Below, one piece after another: positions 10,535 through 19,713 of a stretch of 64,000 nucleotides of DNA (its first letter is position 1; every line of letters begins with the position of its first letter). Origin of the DNA: Actinomycetes bacterium (GTDB lineage: Bacteria; Actinomycetota; Actinomycetes; JAHEKZ01); contig JAJAYZ010000100.1 of assembly GCA_027118455.1 (NCBI GenBank), forward strand, positions 1-64,000, given 5' to 3'. The notes under the pieces are model-generated. The model ran no database searches. It was not told where the DNA came from and saw only the letters and a program-made list of their open reading frames with translations. The position numbers and the translations under genes were made by a program.

Positions 10535-10550
10535 CCGGGTAGAGTGCTCT

Positions 10551-10859
10551 GTGGCTGACCGCCCGTCGGCGTTGATTCCTGTGCGTTCGCCTGTGCGGAC
10601 GTGCGTGGGATGTCGTGCTCGGGCGCCTCAGATCGACGTGGTGCGGGTGGTTGCCCGGCCGAAGCAGGCGGACCACTCTGGTGAGTGGGTCGCCTGGCTC
10701 GACCCAGACCGCCGGCTCCCAGGGCGAGGTGCCTACCTGCACCTCAATCTGAACTGTTTGGACCTCGCCGAACGGCGACGGGCGCTGCCCAGGGCCTTGC
10801 GGCTCAACGGGGGCATCGACGTCAGTGAGTTGCGCGGCCAGATGCAGCAGGCCCTTTGA
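10551..10859 (+). CDS. ylxR: YlxR (DUF448) RNA-binding protein
   Basis: This small basic protein has the YlxR signature RTCVGCRARAP and GRGAYLH. It is always near nusA-infB, is reported to bind nucleic acid, and in some species affects transcription or RNase P. I chose GTG 10551 (102 residues), 16 bases after the nusA stop. An in-frame ATG at 10518 inside nusA would add 11 residues, and a downstream GTG could also serve. It is followed by a 135-base leader before infB. The family assignment is firm; the exact start is not. Confidence 0.9.
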   Translation: MADRPSALIPVRSPVRTCVGCRARAPQIDVVRVVARPKQADHSGEWVAWLDPDRRLPGRGAYLHLNLNCLDLAERRRALPRALRLNGGIDVSELRGQMQQAL

Positions 10860-10863
10860 TTGT

Positions 10864-10881
10864 GTCTCCAGTAGCGGAGAC
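10864..10881 (+). other. Small stem-loop between ylxR and infB
   Basis: GTCTCC (10864-10869) pairs with GGAGAC (10876-10881) across a six-base loop, five bases after the ylxR stop. No U-tract follows, so it is not a classic intrinsic terminator. A second weak pairing, GGTCCA/TGGACC (10954-10959 with 10972-10977), lies nearer the infB start. Processing or a mild attenuator are possible. The evidence is base pairing alone. Confidence 0.3.
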
Positions 10882-10994
10882 CGACCGAAAGCAGGACGAG
10901 ATGACGACGAGCACGCGATGAGCGCGCACCAATGAGCATGTCGACGTACTAACGGTCCACGCCACCAGGCCTGGACCTAAGGAACAGGAGAGAA

Positions 10995-13688
10995 GTGGCT
11001 AAGGTCCGGGTGTACGAGCTCGCCAAAGAGCTCGGAGTAGAGAGCAAGGTCGTTCTGGCCAAGCTGCAAGACATGGGTGAGTTCGTCCGGTCGGCGTCGT
11101 CGACGGTTGAGCCCCCAGTCGTCCGCAAACTCAAAGAGGTCTTCCCAGCGCAGCCAGTTGCTGATGCGGCTCCAGCGAAGAAGACCACTAAGAAGGCAGC
11201 AGCCCAGAAGGCGGCACCGGCCGAGCCACTGGCTCCGGCTCCTGAGCAGGTCCCAGTCGCCGTATTGCCACCCGCGCCAGCGGCCCCGCCCGTGCCCGAG
11301 ACGCCTGCTGCAGAGCCGCCGGTCGTTGGGCCGGACGCAGCAGCAGCTGAGGCGCCCGCCCGCCCTGCCGGCCCGCGCCCAGGCAACAACCCCTTCACGA
11401 GCAAGGACGCCGGCGCAACGCGTCCGGCGGCCTCGCGCCCTGGCAACAATCCGTTCACCAGCAAGGACGCCGGAATTCCGCGTCCGGGTGCTGGTCGCCC
11501 GAACCCCGGCATGATGCCCGGTCGCCCCGCCCCGGCCGGGCGCGCCGGCGCTCCAGGCCGTGGTGGTCCGGGTGCTGGTCGTCCCGGTGGAGCGCCAGGT
11601 GGTGCTGGTCGTCCCGGTGGAGCGCCCGGTGGTGCTGGTCGTCCCGGTGGAGCGCCAGGTGGAGCGCCCGGTGGTGCTGGTCGTCCCGGTGGGGCGCCCG
11701 GTGGCGGCGGTTTTGCCGGTCGTCCCGGTGGCGGCGGTCGCCCTGCTGGTCGCGGTCAGACCGCTGGAGCGTTCGGCCGCGGCGGGGGCAAGCAGCGAGG
11801 CCGCAAGTCGCGCAAACAGCGGCGTCAGGAGCTCGACAACCTGCAGGCCCCGACGATCGGCGGCGTGCAGGTTCCCCGCGGACAGGGCGAGATCGTCCGC
11901 CTCCCGCGCGGCGCGTCGCTGACCGATTTCGCCGAGCGGATCAACGCCAACCCGGCATCTTTGGTTGCGGTGCTCTTCACCCTCGGCGAGATGGCCACTG
12001 CTACTCAATCGCTGGATGAAGACACGTTCGCGTTGCTCGCAGCTGAACTCGGCTACGACGTTCAGATCGTCAGCGCCGAGGACGAAGACCGCGACCTCCT
12101 CGAGTCGTTCGACATCGACCTTGACGCCGAGGTTGCCGGCCAGGACGATGACACATTGCAGCCGCGCCCGCCTGTCGTCACCGTCATGGGCCACGTCGAC
12201 CATGGGAAGACCAAGCTGCTCGACGCGATCCGTTCCACCGATGTCGTCGCCGACGAGGCCGGTGGGATCACGCAGCACATCGGCGCCTATCAGGTGCACG
12301 TCCCGCACGACGGTCGGGACCGAGCGATCACCTTCATCGACACCCCAGGACACGAGGCGTTCACCGCCATGCGTGCCCGCGGTGCGCGCGTGACCGACAT
12401 CGCGGTGCTGGTCGTTGCCGCCGATGACGGCGTGATGCCGCAGACCATCGAGGCGCTCAACCACGCTGTTGCTGCGTCTGTGCCGATCGTGGTGGCGGTC
12501 AACAAGGTCGACAAGGAAGACGCGAATCCGGCGAAGGTGCGCCAGCAGCTCACCGAGTTCGGTCTGGTCGCTGAGGAGTACGGCGGCGAAACGATGTTCG
12601 TTGACGTCTCAGCAAAGAGTCGGCTGCACATCGACAAGCTGCTCGAGGCAGTCCTGCTCACGGCCGACGCCGCGCTCGACCTGCGCGCCAACCCCGACAC
12701 TGAGGCGCGCGGCATCTCCATCGAGGCGCACCTCGACCGTGGCCGTGGCCCTGTGGCAACGGTGCTGGTACAGCGCGGAACGCTCAACGTTGGTGACGCC
12801 ATCGTCGCGGGCGAGGCCTTTGGCCGTGTTCGCGCCATGGTCGATGAGCACGGTGACCTCATCGAGGTCGCCGGGCCGTCTCGGCCCGTTCAGGTGCTTG
12901 GGCTGACGTCAGTGCCCAGGGCCGGTGACAAGTTCCTCGTGGCCTCCGACGACCGGACAGCCCGCCAGATCGCCGAGAAGCGGCGGGCAGCCGAACGCAA
13001 CGCTCAGCTGGCCAAGACCCGCAAGAAGGTGAGCCTGGAGGACCTGCAGAAGATCCTCGAGCAGGGTGCGATCGAAACACTCAACCTCATTCTCAAGGGA
13101 GATGTCTCCGGTTCGGTGGAGGCGCTGGAGGACGCGTTGCTCAAGGTCGATGTCGGCGAAGACGTCGATCTGCGCATCATCCACCGTGGCGTCGGTTCGA
13201 TCACCGAGCATGACGTCACGCTCGCATCGGCGTCGGAGGCGATCATCATCGGTTTCAACGTGCGGCCCGAAGGCCGTGCCCGCGAGCTGAGCGAGCGCGA
13301 GGGCGTCGACATTCGGCACTACTCGGTCATCTACCAGGCGATCGACGACATCGAGAACGCGCTCAAGGGCATGCTCAAGCCGGAGTACGAAGAGGTCGAG
13401 CTCGGTACCGCAGAGGTGCGCGAGGTCTTCCGCTCCAGCAAGTTTGGCACGATTGCGGGCTCACTGATTCGCTCGGGCGAGATCAAGCGTGGCACCAAGG
13501 CGCGTGTCATCCGTGACGGGGCAGTCGTCGCTGAGAACGTCGAGATCAACGGACTGCGCCGCTTCAAGGACGACGTGACGGAGGTTCGCGAAGGGTTCGA
13601 GTGCGGTATCAACCTCGGTAACTTCAACGACGTCAAGATCGAGGACGTCATCGAGACTTACGAGATGCGTGAGATCCCGCGCACCTGA
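10995..13688 (+). CDS. infB: Translation initiation factor IF-2
   Basis: IF-2 is the GTPase that positions initiator tRNA on the 30S subunit and promotes subunit joining. The 897-residue product has an IF2_N motif at the start ([22 protein letters not shown]). A long Ala/Pro then Gly/Arg/Pro linker follows (about 60-290), then a second IF2_N motif, then the G domain from about residue 390. The G domain shows [16 protein letters not shown] and NKVDKEDA. Domains II-IV end in [18 protein letters not shown]. The GTG start has CAGGAGAG upstream. The linker length is driven by in-phase tandem repeats, one pair being [12 protein letters not shown], found twice. Confidence 0.97.
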   Translation: MAKVRVYELAKELGVESKVVLAKLQDMGEFVRSASSTVEPPVVRKLKEVFPAQPVADAAPAKKTTKKAAAQKAAPAEPLAPAPEQVPVAVLPPAPAAPPVPETPAAEPPVVGPDAAAAEAPARPAGPRPGNNPFTSKDAGATRPAASRPGNNPFTSKDAGIPRPGAGRPNPGMMPGRPAPAGRAGAPGRGGPGAGRPGGAPGGAGRPGGAPGGAGRPGGAPGGAPGGAGRPGGAPGGGGFAGRPGGGGRPAGRGQTAGAFGRGGGKQRGRKSRKQRRQELDNLQAPTIGGVQVPRGQGEIVRLPRGASLTDFAERINANPASLVAVLFTLGEMATATQSLDEDTFALLAAELGYDVQIVSAEDEDRDLLESFDIDLDAEVAGQDDDTLQPRPPVVTVMGHVDHGKTKLLDAIRSTDVVADEAGGITQHIGAYQVHVPHDGRDRAITFIDTPGHEAFTAMRARGARVTDIAVLVVAADDGVMPQTIEALNHAVAASVPIVVAVNKVDKEDANPAKVRQQLTEFGLVAEEYGGETMFVDVSAKSRLHIDKLLEAVLLTADAALDLRANPDTEARGISIEAHLDRGRGPVATVLVQRGTLNVGDAIVAGEAFGRVRAMVDEHGDLIEVAGPSRPVQVLGLTSVPRAGDKFLVASDDRTARQIAEKRRAAERNAQLAKTRKKVSLEDLQKILEQGAIETLNLILKGDVSGSVEALEDALLKVDVGEDVDLRIIHRGVGSITEHDVTLASASEAIIIGFNVRPEGRARELSEREGVDIRHYSVIYQAIDDIENALKGMLKPEYEEVELGTAEVREVFRSSKFGTIAGSLIRSGEIKRGTKARVIRDGAVVAENVEINGLRRFKDDVTEVREGFECGINLGNFNDVKIEDVIETYEMREIPRT
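11571..11715 (+). repeat. 30-bp tandem repeats in the IF-2 linker
   Basis: A 30-base unit encoding [10 protein letters not shown] is repeated almost perfectly at 11581-11610 and 11611-11640. It occurs again at 11641-11682 with a 12-base internal duplication, then decays from 11683. All units are multiples of three and keep the frame. Glycine-rich linkers are common in actinobacterial IF-2, but such near-identical DNA copies point to recent slippage and likely strain-to-strain length variation. Confidence 0.85.
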
Positions 13689-13701
13689 AGTACTGACCTG
13701 A

Positions 13702-13753
13702 GCTGTCGGGGTGGGGGCTGGCCCACCGAGGGATTGGGTCCCCACCCCACAGC
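13702..13753 (+). terminator. Strong hairpin between infB and rbfA
   Basis: GCTGT-C-GGGGTGGGG (13702-13716) pairs with CCCCACCCCACAGC (13740-13753), giving 14 base pairs with one bulged C and a loop of about 23 bases. It fills most of the 82-base gap between infB and rbfA. No run of T follows; instead the rbfA Shine-Dalgarno AGGAG comes 7 bases later. It could be a partial terminator, an mRNA processing/stability element, or a translational control of rbfA. Confidence 0.5.
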
Positions 13754-13770
13754 ACCTCCGAGGAGTAACG

Positions 13771-14283
13771 ATGACCGAAACCGACGCCCGCGCCCGAAGG
13801 CTTGCCGAGCGCATCCAGGTGATCGTTGCCGAGACGATCGAACGCCGCGTCAAAGACCCACGCATGGGGTTTGTCACGATTACCGATGTGCGGGTGACCC
13901 GAGACCTTCGTGAAGCCACTGTCTTCTACACGGTGTTGGGAGACCCCACCGAGCAGTCCGACACGGGCGAGGCGCTCGAAAGCGCCAAGGGCATGTTGCG
14001 TACCGAGGTGGGGCGGCAGACCGGCATCCGGCACACGCCGTCGCTGGCGTTCATCGCCGATGCCATCCCGGAAACCGCCCGTCACCTCGACGACCTGCTT
14101 CGTGCGGCGCGTGCCGCCGACGAGCGGGTCCACGAGCAGGCAGTGGCTGCCACATACGCAGGTGAGGCCGACCCCTATCGCCATGAGGACGAGCTCGACG
14201 AGCGAGGCCCCGAAGTAGCGGGCCACGAAGTAGGCCGCCTCGACGAAGCCGGCCTCGACGAAGCCGGGGGCGCTTCAGCGTGA
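13771..14283 (+). CDS. rbfA: Ribosome-binding factor A
   Basis: RbfA binds the 30S precursor and helps 16S rRNA 5'-end maturation. The 170-residue product has RRLAERIQVIVAETIERRVKDPRMGFVTITDVRVT, then EATVFYTVLGD and the KH-like C-terminal part LRTEVGRQTGIRHTPSLAFIADAIPETARHLDDLL. I chose ATG 13771 because AGGAG lies directly upstream and family homology begins there; the open frame extends 20 codons further up. The tail beyond about residue 130 is an acidic low-complexity extension. It contains a 15-base direct duplication near 14239-14270 that encodes LDEAG repeats. Confidence 0.95.
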   Translation: MTETDARARRLAERIQVIVAETIERRVKDPRMGFVTITDVRVTRDLREATVFYTVLGDPTEQSDTGEALESAKGMLRTEVGRQTGIRHTPSLAFIADAIPETARHLDDLLRAARAADERVHEQAVAATYAGEADPYRHEDELDERGPEVAGHEVGRLDEAGLDEAGGASA

Positions 14284-15305
14284 GTCCCATTGCCCCCACG
14301 GACTGGGACCGTGTCGTCGACGCGATCACGTCGGCCCGATCGCTGCTGCTGCTCGGTCACGTCAGCCCAGACGGCGATGCGCTGGGGTCGGCCCTCGGCG
14401 TTGGGCTGGCGCTGGCGACGTTGCCAGGGGACCGGCGTATCGAGGTCTCCTTCGGGGATGACCCATTCGTCATCCCCGCCAACCTGGCCTGGCTGCCGGG
14501 CAAGCACCTGTTGACGCGAGCCACTGAGGTCTCGGATGACCCCGACGTTGTCCTCACCTTTGACGCCAGCAGCATCGACCGGCTGGGTCTGCTCCGAGAG
14601 CTAGCCGAGAAGGCACCACTGCTCGTGGCCGTCGACCACCACCGCAGCTACGACGGCTTCGGTCAGATCAGTCTGGTCGATGTCGACGCTCCGGCCACCG
14701 CAGTCGTCGCCCGCGAGCTGATCCGGCGGCTCGGGATCGACCTGGACTCCGAGATCGCGGCGTGCCTGTACACCGGCTTGATCACCGACACCGGGTCGTT
14801 CCGCTACTCGGGCACCACGGCGCAGACCCATGCCTTGGCCGGCGAGCTACTCGAGACGGGTATCGCGTTCGACGCCATCGCGCGTGAAGTCTTCGATGCA
14901 GTCCCGTTCGGTTACCTCGGGGTCCTTGGAACAGCACTGGGACGTTGCCAGCTTGAGCAGGGGGCCGCCGGTGGTTACGGCTGGGTGTGGACTGCGGTTC
15001 TGGCGGCTGACCGAGCCATCAACCAACTGCCCTTCGACCTGGTCGAGCCGATCATCGACGTGGTGCGCAAGGCATCTGAGGCCGAGGTCGCCATGGTCGT
15101 GAAGGAGGACGACTTGGGCGACTTACGAGTCTCGCTGCGCTCGAAGGGCGTCGTTGACGTGAGCGCTGTGGCGATCGGCCTTGGTGGCGGCGGCCACCGC
15201 TATGCGGCGGGGTTCACCGCGACCTCTCGCGACCTCTCCGAGGTCGTTGACACTGTGCGGCGGGCGCTGGACGCTGCCATCATCGACCCGGGCATCGATG
15301 GCTGA
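14280..15305 (+). CDS. nrnA: DHH-family phosphoesterase (NrnA-type oligoribonuclease/pAp phosphatase)
   Basis: NrnA-type enzymes degrade nanoRNA and/or dephosphorylate pAp. The 341-residue product carries the DHH motifs: HVSPDGDALGS (26-36), TFDASS, VDHH and GLITDTGSFRYS. The DHHA1 glycine motif GLGGGGHRYAAGF is near the C-terminus. GTG 14280 overlaps the rbfA stop by four bases, and the next gene (truB) overlaps its end. This position between rbfA and truB is usual in actinobacteria. The choice among nanoRNA, pAp or cyclic dinucleotide substrates cannot be settled from sequence. Confidence 0.92.
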   Translation: MSPIAPTDWDRVVDAITSARSLLLLGHVSPDGDALGSALGVGLALATLPGDRRIEVSFGDDPFVIPANLAWLPGKHLLTRATEVSDDPDVVLTFDASSIDRLGLLRELAEKAPLLVAVDHHRSYDGFGQISLVDVDAPATAVVARELIRRLGIDLDSEIAACLYTGLITDTGSFRYSGTTAQTHALAGELLETGIAFDAIAREVFDAVPFGYLGVLGTALGRCQLEQGAAGGYGWVWTAVLAADRAINQLPFDLVEPIIDVVRKASEAEVAMVVKEDDLGDLRVSLRSKGVVDVSAVAIGLGGGGHRYAAGFTATSRDLSEVVDTVRRALDAAIIDPGIDG

Positions 15306-16194
15306 CGCGTCGACCCGACCGACCATCGACGGCCTTGTCGTCGTCGACAAGCCAAGTGGGTGGACATCGCACGATGTCGTTGGTCGCATGCGCCGGCTCG
15401 CCGGTACCCGCAGGGTCGGACACGCAGGAACGCTCGACCCGATGGCCACCGGCGTCCTGATCCTGGGGATCGGTCGGGCCACGCGCCTGCTCGGATATCT
15501 TGCGGCACACGACAAGGACTACGACGCAACAATCCGACTCGGTCAGCGCACGGTCACCGACGACGCCGAAGGTGACGTGACGGGCAGAGCGAGCGCATGC
15601 GCGGTTACTGAGGCTGACGTGCTCGCGGCTGTTCCGTCGTTCGTCGGGGAGATCGAGCAGGTGCCGTCAGCGGTGAGCGCGATCAAGGTTGATGGCGTTC
15701 GGTCGTACGCCCGAGTGCGCGCAGGCGAGGACGTCGAGCTGCCTGCCCGTCACGTGACCGTCTCGACCTTTGCAGTTGATGGTTTCCGACGGCCCACCGA
15801 GGATTTGATCGACGTCGACGTCTCCGTGACCTGCTCGAGTGGTACCTACATCCGGGCGCTCGCTCGCGACCTGGGGGAGGCGCTGGGGGTTGGCGGCCAT
15901 CTCACGGCGCTGCGCCGTACCCGGATCGGTGGCATCGACATATCAGAGGCGCGTACCCTCGATCAGCTCGAGGCTGGCCTTGCGGTGCTCCCGTTGGCGG
16001 ACGCGGTTCGCTCGGCGTTCCCGGCTCGGACCGTGACCGGTGATGACGCTGCCGGCGTCCGGCACGGACGTCCGCTGGCGCATGACGGTGAGAGCGGACC
16101 AACGGGCATCTTCGACAGCGAAGGAGAGGTCCTGGCGCTGATGGAGCCCCAGGGGGACGAGCTGCGTGTCCTCGTCGGATTCACCGGCAGCTGA
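15298..16194 (+). CDS. truB: tRNA pseudouridine-55 synthase
   Basis: TruB makes pseudouridine 55 in the T-loop of tRNAs. The 298-residue product shows GLVVVDKPSGWTSHDVV, the catalytic-Asp motif GHAGTLDPMATGVL, KDYDATIRLGQRT, and SSGTYIRALARDLGEALG. A C-terminal TruB_C domain resembling the PUA fold follows. I chose ATG 15298, which overlaps the last codons of nrnA; the longer open frame upstream is inside nrnA and lacks homology. Strong translational coupling with nrnA is expected. Confidence 0.96.
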   Translation: MADASTRPTIDGLVVVDKPSGWTSHDVVGRMRRLAGTRRVGHAGTLDPMATGVLILGIGRATRLLGYLAAHDKDYDATIRLGQRTVTDDAEGDVTGRASACAVTEADVLAAVPSFVGEIEQVPSAVSAIKVDGVRSYARVRAGEDVELPARHVTVSTFAVDGFRRPTEDLIDVDVSVTCSSGTYIRALARDLGEALGVGGHLTALRRTRIGGIDISEARTLDQLEAGLAVLPLADAVRSAFPARTVTGDDAAGVRHGRPLAHDGESGPTGIFDSEGEVLALMEPQGDELRVLVGFTGS

Positions 16195-16209
16195 CCTCTC
16201 TGACAGGGT

Positions 16210-17199
16210 ATGGCCATGCCGATCAGCGAGCGCTTTGATGGTCTAGGCGCCATCCCTGGCGACTGGGGTCGGTCTGTGGTCTGCATCGGCGTCTTTGACG
16301 GCGTGCATCGAGGGCACCGAGCGATCATCGACGCCACGCGTCGCCTCGCCGACGTCGTTGGGGGACGTGTGGTCGCGGCGACCTTCGATCCGCATCCGAG
16401 CGCTGTGGTGCGTCCCGATACCCAGCCGCTGATGTTGTCGACGCTTGATCAGCGGGTCGCATTGCTGGGGGAAGCCGGCGCTGATGCTGTCTTGGTCCTG
16501 ACCTTCACCCCGGAGCTGGCAACATGGACCCCTGCCGAGTTCGTTGAGCGCGTGCTCGTCGACGGTCTACACGCGGCTGGTGTCGTTGTGGGCGAGGGCT
16601 TTCGCTTCGGACACCGTGCCGCCGGTGATGTGGCGCTGCTCGAGAAGCTCGGTGCCGCACATGACTTCGTCGTTGCCCCGCTCTCACTGGAGGTCGGGGC
16701 TGTCGTGGAGCAGGGGGACGCCGGGCAGGTCGCCTGGTCGTCAACGTACATTCGTCAGTGCGTCTTGGAGGGGGACGTCGCCGAAGCCGCAAGAGCGCTG
16801 CAGCGACCACATCGGATCGAGGGTGTCGTCGTGCATGGCGACCATCGCGGACGTGAGCTCGGCTACCCAACGGCGAACCTTGATCCCGTTGTGCACGCGG
16901 CTGTTCCGGCTGATGGCGTCTATGCCGGCTGGCTGGTACGAGGCGGAGTCAGGAGCGCTGAGTCATTGCCAGTAGCGATCTCGATCGGTACCAACCCCAC
17001 CTTCGATGGCGAGGAGCGCCGCGTTGAGGCCTATGTGCTCGATCGCACCGACCTCGACCTCTATGGCGAGAACGTGGCGTTCGACTTCGTCGAACGACTA
17101 CGTCCGACCCTGAAGTTCGACGGCGTCGATCCGCTGCTCGTACAGATGAAGCAAGACGTCGACCGGGCGCGTGCGGTCCTCACGGCGCGGCACCACTAG
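16210..17199 (+). CDS. ribF: Bifunctional riboflavin kinase / FMN adenylyltransferase
   Basis: RibF makes FMN then FAD from riboflavin. The 329-residue product has the N-terminal adenylyltransferase (CIGVFDGVHRGHRAI, ATFDPHPSAVVRP, VVVGEGFRFGHRAAGD, SSTYIR). The C-terminal kinase domain follows (GVVVHGDHRGRELGYPTANL, DGVYAGWL, ISIGTNPTFDG). It starts at ATG 16210 or the ATG two codons later. Its TAG stop lies in a CTAG that also provides the TAG of the convergent HNH gene, so the two coding regions overlap by four bases. This is the last gene of the translation operon. Confidence 0.97.
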   Translation: MAMPISERFDGLGAIPGDWGRSVVCIGVFDGVHRGHRAIIDATRRLADVVGGRVVAATFDPHPSAVVRPDTQPLMLSTLDQRVALLGEAGADAVLVLTFTPELATWTPAEFVERVLVDGLHAAGVVVGEGFRFGHRAAGDVALLEKLGAAHDFVVAPLSLEVGAVVEQGDAGQVAWSSTYIRQCVLEGDVAEAARALQRPHRIEGVVVHGDHRGRELGYPTANLDPVVHAAVPADGVYAGWLVRGGVRSAESLPVAISIGTNPTFDGEERRVEAYVLDRTDLDLYGENVAFDFVERLRPTLKFDGVDPLLVQMKQDVDRARAVLTARHH

Positions 17200-18526
17200 C
17201 TGGTGTCGATCGACTTGATGTACTGCCACGGTGTGGTGTCGTAGCGGCGCCCTGTTGGCGTGGTCCACGTCATGATTCCCTCGCTGGATAGCTCGGCACG
17301 CCAGCTGAGTGAGTGCTTGAGCCGGTGGTGCCTTCGACAGAGAACCGCGAGGTTGTCCCAAGCAGTCGAGCCCGCAGGCCAGGTCGTGGTGTGGTCAAGA
17401 TCTGCGCCCGACGCGGTGCCGAGCGCGCTTCGCCGACAGCCGGGGAAACGGCACGTCAGGTCTCGCTCGCGCACCGCGCGGTCGAGGCCACGGGAAGGTC
17501 GGTACTGCGGCTCGGCGGGATAGTGAGGCACCCGCAGTGCGGTGGCGTTGGTCAGTGCGGTGGCGTTGGTCAGTGTCCCGGTCTCGGGGTGGGCGACGAG
17601 CACGCGGGCGGTTGGGCTACCGGACCCCCAGGCCAAATCACGGGCCTCATCTGCGGTGATGGGTCCAAGTCCTGGGCCCATGCCGGGCACTCGGACTCAC
17701 CGGCGAGAGCATCCGCCGACACCACAACCTGGATCTGCACCTGGGGCGGTTCGGCTCGACCTGTGAGTAGGTTCATCAGGCCATCAGCACGTCGCTGGTC
17801 TGCCGTGCGCGTGTCGCCATTGCGGGGCGCGAGAGCCACCGCGTTGATGGTGTCGAATGCCTGACGAGCCTGGATGCCAGGCAGGAGCGCGCATAGCTCG
17901 GCCATGCCGTCAGCCGTGGGGCGCAGAGTGACTCGCCTACCCTCGCTCGCCCGAGCGCGGCGTACCTCTGCCATGCCCGGGTCGGCGGCAAGTACTCGAC
18001 GCGTTAACCAGACACGGGTCTGCGTGGCTGTCCGTGACGCGGCGTAGCACGCGGCCTCGCTGGCCAGGGTGTCGGCGAAGGTGGCGTCGACGTCACGCAA
18101 GCCGTCGACGATGACCGCGACCTTTCTGCAGTCAATGGATCCTCGCAGCCATTCCCGCATCAAAGACGGGTGAGCCGCGGAGCAAATCGCAATCTCGAGT
18201 CGATGAGCAGCCAACATGCGTGAGCAAAAGAGAAGCACGGCGATCTCGTCGCTAACAATCTCAGTCATCTGTGCCTTGTGTGCCGGTACCAACGGCTGGG
18301 AGTCGGATGCGAGCGCAGCGTCGCTGGCGAGCTCTGCAGCCGCTGCCCTACGGCGCATCTCGGCCATCACCATTGCCTGCTCGGCTTCGAGTGCGTTCGG
18401 CTTGGCCTCCAACTCGACAAGCAGGTTGCCAAGCTCAGCATCACCGACCGCCCCGATAGCGGGAACTGCGCGGGCGTCAGCGCTGACGCGCTTTGCGAGC
18501 GAGGTGGCGGTAGGTGTCGAGCTCAT
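17196..18526 (-). pseudogene. DUF222/13E12-type HNH endonuclease, single frameshift
   Basis: The N-terminal DUF222 part (MSSTPTATSLAKRVSADARA onward, through LAADPGMAEVRRARASEGRRVTL) reads in one frame to about 17686. The rest (GMGPGLGPITADEARDLAWGSG to the end) reads one frame over, so one base is missing near 17683-17688. The HNH motif is intact: TCRFPGCR, ADLDHTTTW, LCRRHHRLKH. Restored, the protein would be about 440 residues, like the intact copy at 55.4 kb. ATG 18526 has GGGAGAG upstream; TTG 18589 or ATG 18556 are alternatives. An 18-base direct duplication (17535-17570) encodes TNATAL twice. No SOS box is visible upstream. A sequencing error is possible since catalytic residues survive. 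Confidence 0.82.
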
Positions 18527-19214
18527 ATCCAGAACTCTCCCAGCCGGGTCTGACATTGAGACGAGAAGCGCACAGGCCGGGAATCTCAAGTTACGAAAAG
18601 TGTCCGTCCGCTACGGCCCGCCTCCAAGCGCGCTAAGTCAGCAAACGCACCGGTGTCGCGCCTGCCTTCCAGCGCTGCCGCACCAAGTCCCACCGGGCAC
18701 TCGCCCCAGCGAGAGGGCGGGGTAGTCCGGACGACAAAGAATTCGCCGATCGTGATGGTAAGACGACCCACGCTTGCCTGCCCCATTGGTTGCGCGTTCC
18801 GTGCTGGCCGCAGCGCTGTGGGCGGATCGATCGACCCTCGTGTCTGTCGCGGTCGCTGGATCACCTGCGCCGAGTCGGTCGTTGAACCATCCGAGACGCT
18901 CTCCAGCCCAGAAATGCCAGGCCGAAAGTTCGTCGATCCTGCGAAGGTAGCCGGTTGCCGTCATGTGCCCGCGGCCGGTGAACCGGGTCTCCGGTCCTAG
19001 TTTGCAGCTGGCGCCGCACCGTGTGGGCCGTTGGGTCCGATGAGGGGGTTTGGGTCCACCAACGTCCTCCGAGGCGCCCACGTACCGCCGATTCGGGGGA
19101 TTGGGCCGCCCGCTGATAGCCTGACGAGGCCGTTCGATCGGCCGCGGACCTGTAAGAGCCCGGGTGGACTTGCCCCGGCGCGCCGCGCAACAACCTCAAA
19201 AGGAGACCACTGCA
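18527..19214. other. 688-base region without a convincing gene (rpsO leader and HNH upstream region)
   Basis: This holds the promoter region of the minus-strand HNH gene and the leader of rpsO. Several short open frames exist on both strands. The best on the minus strand starts at ATG 18964 (YLRRIDELSAWHFWAG...), but its third-position G+C is lower than in real genes here and I recognise no family. A five-base stem GGCCG/CGGCC with a six-base loop lies at 19128-19143, about 70 bases upstream of rpsO. It may belong to an S15 autoregulatory leader, but the evidence is thin. No tRNA or mobile element is seen. Confidence 0.4.
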
Positions 19215-19484
19215 GTGTCGCTTGATTCCGCTGTCAAGAAGCAAATCATGGACGAGTACGCCACCACCGCCGGTGACACTGGTTCCCCCGAGGTGCAGGT
19301 GGCCATGCTCTCCCGTCGGATCTCAGATCTGACTGAGCACCTCAAAGAGCACAAGCACGACCACCACAGCCGCCGCGGGCTGCTGCTGCTCGTGGGTCAG
19401 CGTCGCCGCCTGCTCAACTACCTGTCCGACACCGACATCAACCGGTACCGCAAGCTCATCGAGCGGCTCGGCCTGCGCCGATAG
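19215..19484 (+). CDS. rpsO: 30S ribosomal protein S15
   Basis: S15 binds the central domain of 16S rRNA early in 30S assembly. The 89-residue product is full length and typical: [50 protein letters not shown]. The GTG at 19215 follows AAAAGGAGA by about eight bases; the open frame upstream has no homology. rpsO is followed by pnp, the usual pairing. Confidence 0.98.
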   Translation: MSLDSAVKKQIMDEYATTAGDTGSPEVQVAMLSRRISDLTEHLKEHKHDHHSRRGLLLLVGQRRRLLNYLSDTDINRYRKLIERLGLRR

Positions 19485-19490
19485 TGCGCG

Positions 19491-19509
19491 GGTGAGAGCG
19501 CTGCTCACC
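19491..19509 (+). terminator. Short stem-loop after rpsO
   Basis: GGTGAG (19491-19496) pairs with CTCACC (19504-19509) around a seven-base loop, six bases past the rpsO stop. It is weak for a terminator and lacks a T-run. In the rpsO-pnp arrangement such structures can be processing sites. The remaining 200 bases to pnp contain a near-direct repeat (GAAGATCAAC/TGAAGATCAC around 19523-19542) but no gene. Confidence 0.35.
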
Positions 19510-19713
19510 ATCTGGTTTCAACCGAAGATCAACTGAAGATCACCGCCTGGGGCGCCGTGCCCATTGTTGTGTCGGCGTTCACTGTCGGTCCTCGGTAGTG
19601 GCACCCCGGACATGTGCACAGCACATCCACCGGGAGCCTCGATCGAAGACCGGCTCCATTTCTCGCCGGCAACTGCCGGGATGACGCCTCAGGCTCAACG
19701 AAGAGGAGGACCC

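Noticed and set aside
11571-11715. CRISPR-like repeats in infB
   Set aside because: Units are directly adjacent with no spacers and stay in the IF-2 frame.
10977-12464. Open frame of 495 codons on the minus strand opposite infB
   Set aside because: Ser/Thr-rich repeats in it are the complement of the IF-2 Gly/Pro linker; infB itself is certain.
18638-18964. Small minus-strand gene upstream of rpsO
   Set aside because: Codon third-position bias is weaker than in neighbours, no ribosome binding site or family match.
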